Notes under the pieces: model-generated
Seen by the model: the letters and a program-made list of their open reading frames with translations, nothing else
Databases searched by the model: none
Told to the model about the DNA's origin: nothing
Shown: one piece after another, positions 7,098 through 15,031 of the stretch
How positions within the stretch are numbered: position 1 is the stretch's first letter
Layout of the letters: every line of letters begins with the position of its first letter
Program-made: the position numbers and the translations under genes
Source of the DNA: RGIG4079 sp045637505
GTDB taxonomy: Bacteria > Bacteroidota > Bacteroidia > Bacteroidales > Muribaculaceae
Reading direction: 5' to 3'
DNA: 15,197 nt
Assembly: GCA_045637505.1 (NCBI GenBank)
Contig: JAZTZO010000053.1
Span: 1 to 15,197 of the forward strand

Positions 7098-8459
7098 TCA
7101 ATCTTGTTTCACATCGTGGCAAGTAGCACCACAATCGGCACACTTTGCTTGCTGACCATAGAAACGTTTTTCAACCAGATGACGCAAACGGTCACGTAAA
7201 CCATCCATCTTCACCATGTCAATGACATCAACCATAAATGCTTGCATCAACATCATGCGTGCTTCTTGCTCGGGGATACCACGCGAGCGCATATAGAACA
7301 ATGCATCGGCATCGAGTTGCCCTGTGGTAGCACCATGGCTACATTTCACATCATCATTATATATTTCGAGTTGAGGCTTGGTGTGCATGCGTGCTTGCTT
7401 CGAAGCCAATAGGTTGCGATTACTTTGATAGGCCTCGGTATATTGCGCACCCTCGGCCACATAGATAGCCCCTTCAAATGCGCCTGTCGATTCTTCATCA
7501 AGCACATATTTAAACAATTGATTACTATTGCCACGAGTTGATAGATGGCGAATAGATGAGTTATTATCAATGTGCTGACGACCCGAACCTATTGCCATGC
7601 CAGCAAGTGTTGAAGAGCAATTTTCACCCACTAAATCAATATGGTAATCGTTGCGAGTAGTGCCCGATGTGAGTGTTACCCCATTGATGAGTAATGTAGA
7701 GTGAGATTCTTGACGAGCATATAGTTGCGAATAGCGCGATGTAGTCTCGGACGATTCCTCTATATCATAAATATCGAGCGAGGCATTTTGTGCCACAAAT
7801 GCCTCAAGCACCTGTGATGACAAGTAGCGATATTCACTATTTTGAGTGTGGTCACATATCAATAGTTGGGCTTTAGCACCCTCTTCAACAACAATCAATA
7901 ATCGGCGCACACCCATCAACGATGCTGCCGAGTTGAATATGTTCACCAACTGTATAGGACGCTCCATAACTACTCCACGAGGCACATAAATAAACACTCC
8001 ATCTTGCGCCAACATTGTGTTGAGCGCCACCCCCACATTTTCATTATCGGCAAGTTGGTTATAATATTGGCTCACCAATTGTGGCTGTTCTTGAGCCACC
8101 TTTGCCAACGAGTCAATAATAACCCCTTGGGGCATCTTGTTGTGCAATGTTGATGAAGCAACAAATGTGTCATTCACCACATATGCCATAATAGTGCTCA
8201 TATTGGGCACATCACATTTAAACGACAACGACACATCAACTGGAATATTAACACGATTGATATTTACTCCATAATCGAGCGAAAACATTTCATCAATCGA
8301 TGTTTTTTCATATCCCTCACACCCTTTCTTGGGCAATTGTTTCCCTTCAAGAGCTTGACGAGCAGCTGCGCGACAATCATTCATCACTTGAGCCGACTTG
8401 CTCTCGATTGTGTCGCGATGTGAGTCAAAAAGTTCTATATATTGAGATAATGCACTCAT
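7098..8459 (-). CDS. sufD: Fe-S cluster assembly protein SufD
   Basis: 453 residues, a little longer than E. coli SufD. It pairs with SufB on top of a SufC dimer to form the scaffold on which the cluster is built. The SufBD beta-helix core is seen in DGVFIYVPRGVVMERPIQL (153-171), SSTLAGMAIGSGRQHIDNNS (282-301) and the diagnostic KCSHGATTGQLDADALFYMRSRGI (372-395). His375 in that motif is equivalent to the functionally important His360 of E. coli. The region after it (EQEARMMLMQAFMVDVI) is the SufC-binding helix. Oddity: the protein ends with CADCGATCHDVKQD (440-453), a C-x2-C-x3-CH cluster that could bind metal. ATG 8459 is 20 nt after the sufC stop. Co-transcribed with sufC and sufS. Confidence 0.95.
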   Translation of the reverse strand: MSALSQYIELFDSHRDTIESKSAQVMNDCRAAARQALEGKQLPKKGCEGYEKTSIDEMFSLDYGVNINRVNIPVDVSLSFKCDVPNMSTIMAYVVNDTFVASSTLHNKMPQGVIIDSLAKVAQEQPQLVSQYYNQLADNENVGVALNTMLAQDGVFIYVPRGVVMERPIQLVNIFNSAASLMGVRRLLIVVEEGAKAQLLICDHTQNSEYRYLSSQVLEAFVAQNASLDIYDIEESSETTSRYSQLYARQESHSTLLINGVTLTSGTTRNDYHIDLVGENCSSTLAGMAIGSGRQHIDNNSSIRHLSTRGNSNQLFKYVLDEESTGAFEGAIYVAEGAQYTEAYQSNRNLLASKQARMHTKPQLEIYNDDVKCSHGATTGQLDADALFYMRSRGIPEQEARMMLMQAFMVDVIDMVKMDGLRDRLRHLVEKRFYGQQAKCADCGATCHDVKQD

Positions 8460-8479
8460 AGTTTTTTCACTATTGGCAA

Positions 8480-9253
8480 TTATTTATTATCAATTTCTTG
8501 TTTAATCCAGTCATAACCACGCTCTTCGAGAGTGAGTGCGAGTTCAGGACCACCAGTTTTAACAATGCGACCTTTATACAACACATGCACAAAGTCGGGC
8601 TTAATATAATCGAGCAATCGTTGGTAGTGGGTAATCACGATAGTGGCATTATCGGCCGTTTTGAGTTTATTTACACCACCGGCTACGATGCGCAATGCAT
8701 CGATATCGAGTCCACTATCGGTTTCATCAAGGATTGAAAGGCGAGGCTCAAGCACTGCCATTTGGAAAATTTCATTTCGTTTCTTCTCACCTCCCGAGAA
8801 ACCCTCGTTTACCGAGCGTGAAGCCAACTTATTATCGAGTTCCACCACCTCGCGTTTTTGGCGCATAAGTTTAAGGAATTCACTTGCCGAGAGAGGCTCT
8901 TGATTGAAGTATTTGCGTTTGGCATTAAGTGCAGCACGCATAAAGTTCACCATCGACACCCCAGGAATTTCCACTGGGTATTGAAACGAAAGGAACAACC
9001 CTTCGTGAGAACGATTTTCGGGCGCAAGGTCAAGCAAATTTACTCCATGGAAATTCACCTCGCCCTCGGTAACCACAAATGAAGGATCGCCAGCAAGCAC
9101 CGATGAAAGTGTGCTTTTTCCTGCACCATTAGGCCCCATTATAGCATGCACTTCACCAGGGCGCACTGTGAGGTTTACCCCTTTTAATATCTCTTTGCCT
9201 TCAATACCGGCACGAAGATTTTTTACATCTAATAATATATTGTCCATATCCAT
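8480..9253 (-). CDS. sufC: Fe-S cluster assembly ATPase SufC
   Basis: 257 residues from ATG 9253. It is the ABC-type ATPase that dimerises within SufBCD and drives the opening needed to build the cluster. Walker A is GPNGAGKST (40-48), the Q-loop GLN is at 91 (LSFQYPVEIPG), the signature is GFSGGEKKR (151-159), Walker B is RLSILDETDSGLD (171-183) with the SufC-typical DETDSGLD, and the switch His209 is in VITHYQRL. All catalytic elements are intact. Start choice: an in-frame TTG at 9268 would add five residues, and another ATG at 9247 would remove two. ATG 9253 or 9247 is more likely than the TTG because SufC proteins start just before the first strand. It lies 35 nt after sufB. Confidence 0.96.
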   Translation of the reverse strand: MDMDNILLDVKNLRAGIEGKEILKGVNLTVRPGEVHAIMGPNGAGKSTLSSVLAGDPSFVVTEGEVNFHGVNLLDLAPENRSHEGLFLSFQYPVEIPGVSMVNFMRAALNAKRKYFNQEPLSASEFLKLMRQKREVVELDNKLASRSVNEGFSGGEKKRNEIFQMAVLEPRLSILDETDSGLDIDALRIVAGGVNKLKTADNATIVITHYQRLLDYIKPDFVHVLYKGRIVKTGGPELALTLEERGYDWIKQEIDNK

Positions 9254-9288
9254 TGGTTGATGATTCAATTTATATTCATTCTATTTCA

Positions 9289-10809
9289 TTATCCTACCGA
9301 CCCCTCAAGAGTTATTTGCAATAATTTTTGCGCCTCTACCGCAAATTCCATAGGCAATTTATTCATCACCTCCTTGGCATATCCATTGACAATCAATGCC
9401 ACAGCTTCCTCGGTGGGAATACCTCGTTGGTTACAATAGAATATTTGGTCTTCGCTAATCTTTGATGTTGTAGCCTCATGTTCAACTACTGCTGTGTCGT
9501 TCAACACATCAATATAAGGGAATGTGTGTGCGCCACAATGCGACCCCAATAATAGACTATCGCATTGAGTGTAATTGCGACATCCATCGGCATCGGGAGC
9601 CACCTTTACAAGCCCACGATATGAGTTTTGGCTATATCCTGCCGATATACCTTTTGATACAATTGTAGAGCGAGTGTTGCGTCCTGTATGTATCATTTTT
9701 GTTCCAGTATCGGCTTGTTGGCGATTATTAGTCACCGCCACCGAATAAAATTCTCCTATTGCTCCATCTCCAGCGAGTACGCAACTGGGATATTTCCAAG
9801 TTATAGCCGACCCGGTTTCGACTTGTGTCCACGAAAGTTTTGAGTTATCGCCACGGCACAACCCTCGTTTTGTCACGAAGTTATAAACTCCGCCCTTGCC
9901 ATCTTTATCGCCAGCATACCAGTTTTGCACTGTAGAATATTTCACCTCGGCACGATCTTCAACGATAATTTCCACAATAGCAGCGTGGAGTTGATTTTCG
10001 TCGCGCATAGGAGCCGTGCAACCTTCGAGATAACTCACATATGCATCATCGTCGGCAACGATGAGTGTGCGTTCAAACTGTCCTGTGCCCGATGCGTTGA
10101 TGCGGAAATATGTAGATAGTTCCATTGGGCAACGCACCCCCTTGGGAATGTACACAAATGAGCCATCGCTAAACACAGCCGAGTTGAGTGCTGCATAGAA
10201 ATTATCACGATATGATACTACCTTGCCAAGATAACGACGCACAAGGTCGGGATAATCGCGCACAGCCTCCGAGAATGAGCAAAAGACGATTCCCAATTCG
10301 GCAAGTTTCTCCTTGTGGGTAGTTTTCACCGACACAGAGTCCATCACAGCATCAACTGCCATGCCCGAGAGTATTTTTTGCTCCTCAAGAGGAATTCCGA
10401 GCTTATTAAAAGTGTCGAGCAATTCAGGATCTACCTCATCAAGGCTCTTTGGTCCCTCTTTCTTTTTAGGCGCAGCATAATAGCTTATCGCTTGGAAATC
10501 TATCTCGGGAATGTCGAGGTGTGCCCATGTGGGAACCTCAAGAGTGAGCCAATGGCGAAATGCTTTAAGACGAAACTCAAGCAACCACTCGGGTTCACCT
10601 TTCTTTTGCGAAATCAATCGCACCACATCTTCATTCAATCCTTGTGGTATGATTTCAGTATCAATATTAGTCACAAACCCATATTTGTAATCGCCCGATG
10701 TAACATCGTTGATGATGTCATCGCTCGATGGTGGAGTGACCTTTTTATCTTTTTCCTTATTTTTATCTTTTTGTGACTCTTTCATACTGTGAGATAAGTC
10801 ATTTATCAT
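9289..10809 (-). CDS. sufB: Fe-S cluster assembly scaffold SufB
   Basis: 506 residues (E. coli SufB is 495). It is the cluster-carrying subunit of the SufBC2D scaffold and takes persulfide sulfur from SufS. Conserved stretches: VPTWAHLDIPEIDFQAISYY (92-111), SDGSFVYIPKGVRCPMELSTYFRIN (214-238), ARNYTQCDSLL-like NYTQCDSLLLGSHCGAHTFPYI (412-433), EHEATTSKISEDQIFYCNQRG (443-463) and a final LEGSVG. Cys416 corresponds to E. coli Cys405 (sulfur acceptor) and Glu445 to Glu434, with an offset of 11. The extra N-terminus (9-24) is lysine/glutamate-rich and probably disordered. ATG 10809 overlaps the cvpA stop as ATGA, which supports this start; an in-frame ATG at 10785 (Met9) is the alternative. Confidence 0.97.
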   Translation of the reverse strand: MINDLSHSMKESQKDKNKEKDKKVTPPSSDDIINDVTSGDYKYGFVTNIDTEIIPQGLNEDVVRLISQKKGEPEWLLEFRLKAFRHWLTLEVPTWAHLDIPEIDFQAISYYAAPKKKEGPKSLDEVDPELLDTFNKLGIPLEEQKILSGMAVDAVMDSVSVKTTHKEKLAELGIVFCSFSEAVRDYPDLVRRYLGKVVSYRDNFYAALNSAVFSDGSFVYIPKGVRCPMELSTYFRINASGTGQFERTLIVADDDAYVSYLEGCTAPMRDENQLHAAIVEIIVEDRAEVKYSTVQNWYAGDKDGKGGVYNFVTKRGLCRGDNSKLSWTQVETGSAITWKYPSCVLAGDGAIGEFYSVAVTNNRQQADTGTKMIHTGRNTRSTIVSKGISAGYSQNSYRGLVKVAPDADGCRNYTQCDSLLLGSHCGAHTFPYIDVLNDTAVVEHEATTSKISEDQIFYCNQRGIPTEEAVALIVNGYAKEVMNKLPMEFAVEAQKLLQITLEGSVG

Positions 10810-11342
10810 TTGTCGTTATTTATCAATTCTGTTGCCGACTCAAATATTTCTTGAGCAGTTTCCGACCCAAAAATATCGGGAGCAAGATTAATCAATCGTT
10901 CATCGGCAATACCACTCGATGATTTAAGCAACTCGGTTTCGGGAAATATTGCTATCCACACATTTAGCATCAAACTCAATACCACAAGCCATTGCACTAC
11001 TGCAAACACAGCGCCGGCAAACCTATTCACAGCGCCCAATTTAATAGTTTTGAGCACCTTGGCGATTAGCGAAGCTGCCCAACGAGCGCCAAAATATCCA
11101 GCTAAAAACAAAACAACTTGAGCTATTACCGAGTTCATAAAACGCGAAGAGGCTTTTGATGTTGCTGGGTCGAGGAGTGTTTCGTTCATAAACGAGGTTA
11201 ATTCTACCGCAAACAAACGACAACAAACTATCCCCACAAGCACACCCGCCAACGCACCCATTTGCGACAATATGCCCTTATAGTATCCATATGCTGCCGA
11301 CACTACTATTACCACTATCATCACTATGTCTAAAGTGCTCAT
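10806..11342 (-). CDS. cvpA: CvpA family inner-membrane protein
   Basis: 178 residues from ATG 11342. Four membrane segments are visible at about 4-21, 24-45, 70-95 and 105-130. The order and motifs fit the CvpA/colicin V production family: STLDIVMIVVIVVSAAYGYYKG (2-23) and LGAVNRFAGAVFAVVQWLVVLS (102-123, the family's LGxxDRxxGxxxG-like turn). A soluble C-terminal tail of about 45 residues follows. In other bacteria CvpA is linked to envelope integrity and, in E. coli, colicin V export; the mechanism is unknown. The frame is open to a GTG at 11408 and an ATG at 11402, but the -7 element lies inside that stretch, so ATG 11342 is preferred. An AAAGAGG precedes it. It is the first gene of the suf operon and shares four bases with sufB. 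Confidence 0.85.
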   Translation of the reverse strand: MSTLDIVMIVVIVVSAAYGYYKGILSQMGALAGVLVGIVCCRLFAVELTSFMNETLLDPATSKASSRFMNSVIAQVVLFLAGYFGARWAASLIAKVLKTIKLGAVNRFAGAVFAVVQWLVVLSLMLNVWIAIFPETELLKSSSGIADERLINLAPDIFGSETAQEIFESATELINNDK

Positions 11343-11365
11343 ACCTCTTTTATTTTTTAAGAATG

Positions 11366-11373
11366 CAAAGTTA
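11366..11373 (-). promoter_or_regulatory. -7 element of the cvpA-suf operon
   Basis: TAACTTTG on the minus strand, an exact TAnnTTTG match. The transcript would start near 11359, giving a leader of about 17 nt before cvpA ATG 11342. No good TTTG -33 box is seen at 19-21 nt. No riboswitch or obvious iron- or redox-regulator palindrome is visible in the 200-bp gap shared with porU. Confidence 0.55.
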
Positions 11374-11546
11374 ACAAATAAAATTCTTTTTCTCACGCTC
11401 ATTCCCACAGAATTTTACTTATGTAAAGTTAATTTATTGTTCACTTTTCATCTCTTATCAACTGCTACACAATAAATTCACCATAATTGCGTTTATACGT
11501 AGGAATAAATAGCGTTTTATCGCATTTTGCAGTTTTTAAAATTTAT

Positions 11547-14500
11547 ATGAATATCAACAACATAATATCACGAATAGCACTATTTACCATAGGGCTGTTC
11601 TTTATCATCAACCCGCTATCACTAAATGCGTTATCACTAACCACATATAGTGAAAACTCGGCATTGAGCGAAGGAAATTGGGCCAAAATCAGCGTACCAA
11701 AATCGGGAGTATATCTTATTTCCAACACCGACCTTCAAAAATGGGGATTTAGCGACCCTTCAAAGGTGAATATTTATGGTTATGGAGGCAAGCGTCTCCC
11801 CGATGCCTTAAGTTCATCAACATACATCGACGACCTCCCCATCGTGCGTACCCATCACACCGATAAAGGCATTGTTTTTTATGCCCAAGGACCCGAAACA
11901 TGGACCACAACCGATGGCAATTATGTTCAATCACTCAACCCATTCTCAACCGAAGGGTATTATTTCATCAGCGACCGTGAGTCGGCTCAATCTTCCGAAA
12001 TCCCAGTTATAGGCAAAGACATTTCACAATCTGATTTAACCGATGCCATAACCTCTTTTATCGAATCGATTTATCACGAAAAAGACATGGTAAATCACGG
12101 AGAAACAGGGCACTTATTAGTGGGCGAAGACTTTAAATATTCCCCATCGCAAACATTTAAGTTCAGCCTACCCGACATTGACACCAACCAAGAAGTGTGG
12201 ATGGAATGTAGCTTTGTTGCAAAATCAGTAGCTGCACCATCAACATTAACTTTCACTGCCAATGGTGAGACTTTGCAAGGATTTTCTTCCGACAAGATAC
12301 CAGCTTGCTCCGAGAGCGCCTACATTCATGCTCGTTCTACTACAACTCGCCACTCTTTTAATATTTCCAACAACGAGTTGTCGTTAGGGATTAAAATCTC
12401 ATCACAATCATCTATACAAATTGCTAATCTCAACTATATTACCATCAACTATACTCGCAAGTTAAAACTTCACAACGGCATGCTTAAATTCCGTGCCAAA
12501 AAACCTTTGTTGACACTTGCTGGTGGTAATAGCACAACTCATGTATGGGATATCACCAAACCCCTTGAAATCAGCGCAATAAAAACAATCTCATCGGGCG
12601 ACGGCATTGCCTTTAAAAACAGTTATACCGGGGCTCGTGAATATGTGGCATGGAACGAAAATGCAACACTTCCCTCTCCTACATTTGTGGGCAAAGTGAG
12701 CAACCAAAATCTACACAGCCTTGCGACGCCCGACATGGTAATTTTCACCGTTGACGAGTGGAGCTCTCAAGCCGAGCGACTTGCCGACCTACATCGCAAC
12801 TCAGCCGATTCACTCAATGTATTAGTTGTAAATCAAGACTTGGTATTCAACGAGTTTGCATCGGGAGCGCCCGATGTTAATGCATTCCGCAAAATGCTCA
12901 AGATGCTATGGGATCGTGGACAAGAAACGTCATCACCTCTCAAATATGTCCTTTTATTTGGTCGCGGAACATTTGACAATCGCCACTTAACCAGCGAAAT
13001 GCAAACTCTCGGATACAAAACAATACCCATTTGGCAATCCGACAAAGGTCTTGACGACAATGAAAGTTTCTGTACCGATGATATTCTTGCATTCCTAAAC
13101 GATAATTCAGGCACTAATTTTGGTAGCGACCATTATTGCGTCGCCGTAGGCCGCATCCCTGTGCGTAGCGAAGAGGAAGCCAAGTCGGCCGTTGACAAAC
13201 TTTACCGATATGTTAACTCTTCGGACAAGAGCGAATGGAAAAACCAAGTACTTTTCGTTGCCGATGATATGGACAACGGTATCCACATGGAGCAAACCGA
13301 AGAGATGTGGAACATTATGTCACAAAGCGCCTCGGGCAAAGACTTCATTTACAATAAAGTATATATTGATGCCTTTACTCGCGAAGGCAACACATATCCT
13401 CAAGCAAAGGCCCAAATGTTCCGTCTGCTTGAAGAAGGTACTCTTTGGTGGAACTATGTAGGCCACGCCAACACTACTTCTTGGACTCACGATGGCCTGC
13501 TATCATACACCGAGATGAGTAGTCTATATCTCAAAAAAATACCATTCCTTTATGCTGCAACTTGCGACTATCTTCGTTGGGATGGAAACTCGGCATCGGG
13601 TGCTGAAGTGATGTATCACATACCCGATGGTGGTATCATTGGTGCAATATCAGCCACTCGTCCGGTTTATATCGCAAACAATGGTCTGCTCTCAATAGCA
13701 GTGGCCAACTTTGCACTAAAACGCGATGAAAGTGGCCGACCCCTCACCCTTGGCGAGATACTACAACAAGCCAAAAACAATCTCTCTAAAAACGGAGCAA
13801 ATGTTCAAGACCGCAATAAACTGCGTTTCACACTCATGGGCGACCCTGCTATGCGTTTAGCCATACCCTCTTCATTGGCCAAAGTGTCGGAGATAAACGG
13901 TGCTTATGTTGACCAAGGAGAGCAAAGTACTATCCAAGCCCGCCAAAATGCCGTTATCAAAGGCCGCATTACCGATGTCAACGACAAAGACCTTTCTAAC
14001 TTCACTGGCATCATTCACTCTACTCTATATGATGCCGAAAAGAGCACCACTTCTCACGGCTATACCCATGAAGACGATGGCAAAGAAGTTGTATTTGAGG
14101 AGCATGGATCTAAACTTTATGCCGGTCGCGACTCGGTCATCAATGGGACATTCACCATCACAATACCCATGCCCACGGAGATTGCCAACAACTTCCGAGA
14201 AGCCACTCTCAACCTTTATGCTCAAGCCGATAACGGAATGGAAGCTATAGGGTGCAATAGGAGTTTCTACATATATGGTTTTGACAACTCGGCACTACCC
14301 GACACTATCGCCCCCGTAATTGAATACATCTATCTCAATCACGAAGGTTTTGCCGATGGCGATGTCGTAAACGAATCACCCCTATTGATTGCCCAAGTAT
14401 CTGACAATGTGAGCATCAACCTATCATCGGCAGGTGTGGGTCACCAAATGTCAATACGCCTTGATGGTGAAAAAGACTTCAACGATGTAGCATTATACTA

Positions 14501-14966
14501 TACCCCTATTATTAGCGATATTTCAAGTGGGATTATTAACTACCCAATCGAAAATATCCCCGACGGAAATCACTCCATCAAATTAAAAGTTTGGGACACA
14601 TCGGGCAACTCATCAGAGAAAACCGTTTCGTTAAAAGTAGTCAACGGAATGGTTCCAAATATGTTTGATATATACACCGACGCAAACCCTGCTCACACCG
14701 ATGTGAATTTCTACATCAAACACGACCGCCCCAACGCTATGGCAACCGTTACGATTGAAGTATTTGACCTCATGGGCCGACTCGTGTGGCAATCAAGTCG
14801 CACTGGTCAAAGCGATATGTTCATCTCTACACCTATCAATTGGAACCTTTGCGACATGGTGGGCCGACGCGTAAATCGTGGTATATATGTGTATAAAGCA
14901 TCTATATCTACCAACGGACAAGACTTCAGTTCGGGTGCTCGCAAACTTGCTGTCGCAGCCCAATAA
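11547..14966 (+). CDS. porU: Type IX secretion system sortase PorU (C25 cysteine peptidase)
   Basis: 1139 residues from ATG 11547. It is the outer-surface transpeptidase that cuts the C-terminal sorting domain from type IX cargo and links the cargo to the surface. Signal peptide 1-28 (hydrophobic 10-22). The N-terminal domain carries EGNWAKISVPKSGVYLISNTDLQKWGF (42-68), a PorU hallmark. The C25 gingipain-type domain spans about 395-775: PDMVIFT (395-401), VLLFGRGTFDNR (468-479), VAVGRIPVRSEEEAK (532-546), WWNYVGHANTTSW (634-646) with catalytic His640, FLYAATCDYLRWDG (667-680) with catalytic Cys673, and LMGDPAMRLAIP (763-774). Beta-rich domains follow, and the last 100 residues resemble a sorting domain (TVTIEVFDLMGRLVW, then RGIYVYKASIS), as in known PorU proteins that keep it. 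An in-frame TTG at 11487 would put 20 residues before the signal peptide, so it is rejected. Divergent from the cvpA-suf operon. No exact -7 box was found upstream. Confidence 0.93.
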   Translation: MNINNIISRIALFTIGLFFIINPLSLNALSLTTYSENSALSEGNWAKISVPKSGVYLISNTDLQKWGFSDPSKVNIYGYGGKRLPDALSSSTYIDDLPIVRTHHTDKGIVFYAQGPETWTTTDGNYVQSLNPFSTEGYYFISDRESAQSSEIPVIGKDISQSDLTDAITSFIESIYHEKDMVNHGETGHLLVGEDFKYSPSQTFKFSLPDIDTNQEVWMECSFVAKSVAAPSTLTFTANGETLQGFSSDKIPACSESAYIHARSTTTRHSFNISNNELSLGIKISSQSSIQIANLNYITINYTRKLKLHNGMLKFRAKKPLLTLAGGNSTTHVWDITKPLEISAIKTISSGDGIAFKNSYTGAREYVAWNENATLPSPTFVGKVSNQNLHSLATPDMVIFTVDEWSSQAERLADLHRNSADSLNVLVVNQDLVFNEFASGAPDVNAFRKMLKMLWDRGQETSSPLKYVLLFGRGTFDNRHLTSEMQTLGYKTIPIWQSDKGLDDNESFCTDDILAFLNDNSGTNFGSDHYCVAVGRIPVRSEEEAKSAVDKLYRYVNSSDKSEWKNQVLFVADDMDNGIHMEQTEEMWNIMSQSASGKDFIYNKVYIDAFTREGNTYPQAKAQMFRLLEEGTLWWNYVGHANTTSWTHDGLLSYTEMSSLYLKKIPFLYAATCDYLRWDGNSASGAEVMYHIPDGGIIGAISATRPVYIANNGLLSIAVANFALKRDESGRPLTLGEILQQAKNNLSKNGANVQDRNKLRFTLMGDPAMRLAIPSSLAKVSEINGAYVDQGEQSTIQARQNAVIKGRITDVNDKDLSNFTGIIHSTLYDAEKSTTSHGYTHEDDGKEVVFEEHGSKLYAGRDSVINGTFTITIPMPTEIANNFREATLNLYAQADNGMEAIGCNRSFYIYGFDNSALPDTIAPVIEYIYLNHEGFADGDVVNESPLLIAQVSDNVSINLSSAGVGHQMSIRLDGEKDFNDVALYYTPIISDISSGIINYPIENIPDGNHSIKLKVWDTSGNSSEKTVSLKVVNGMVPNMFDIYTDANPAHTDVNFYIKHDRPNAMATVTIEVFDLMGRLVWQSSRTGQSDMFISTPINWNLCDMVGRRVNRGIYVYKASISTNGQDFSSGARKLAVAAQ

Positions 14967-14995
14967 TAAGCATTAATGCAAATTATACCTTATAG

Positions 14996-15031
14996 TAGGC
15001 CTATTGTGTTGAAAATAACATAATAGGCCTA
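14996..15031 (+). terminator. Rho-independent-type terminator after porU
   Basis: A 15-bp stem (14996-15010 with 15017-15031, one G-U pair) around a 6-nt loop, built on the self-complementary TAGGCCTA. It is followed by AATTCTTTATTCTTT. It begins 29 nt past the porU stop, so porU is probably transcribed alone and not with the next gene. Confidence 0.8.

Noticed and set aside
9254..9268. TTG start adding five residues to SufC
   Set aside because: Two in-frame ATG codons (9253, 9247) lie just downstream and better fit the SufC N-terminus; the extra residues match nothing in the family.
10315..10776. 153-codon plus-strand frame inside sufB
   Set aside because: It is antisense to strongly conserved SufB sequence, and its product has no family features.
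11343..11408. N-terminal extension of CvpA from GTG 11408 or ATG 11402
   Set aside because: The operon -7 element lies inside this stretch, and the family's first membrane segment begins right after ATG 11342.
11487..11546. 20-residue extension of PorU from a TTG codon
   Set aside because: It would sit in front of a well-formed signal peptide that begins at ATG 11547.
13900..14250. 116-codon plus-strand frame inside porU
   Set aside because: It is out of frame with an intact PorU and has low-complexity composition typical of a shadow frame.
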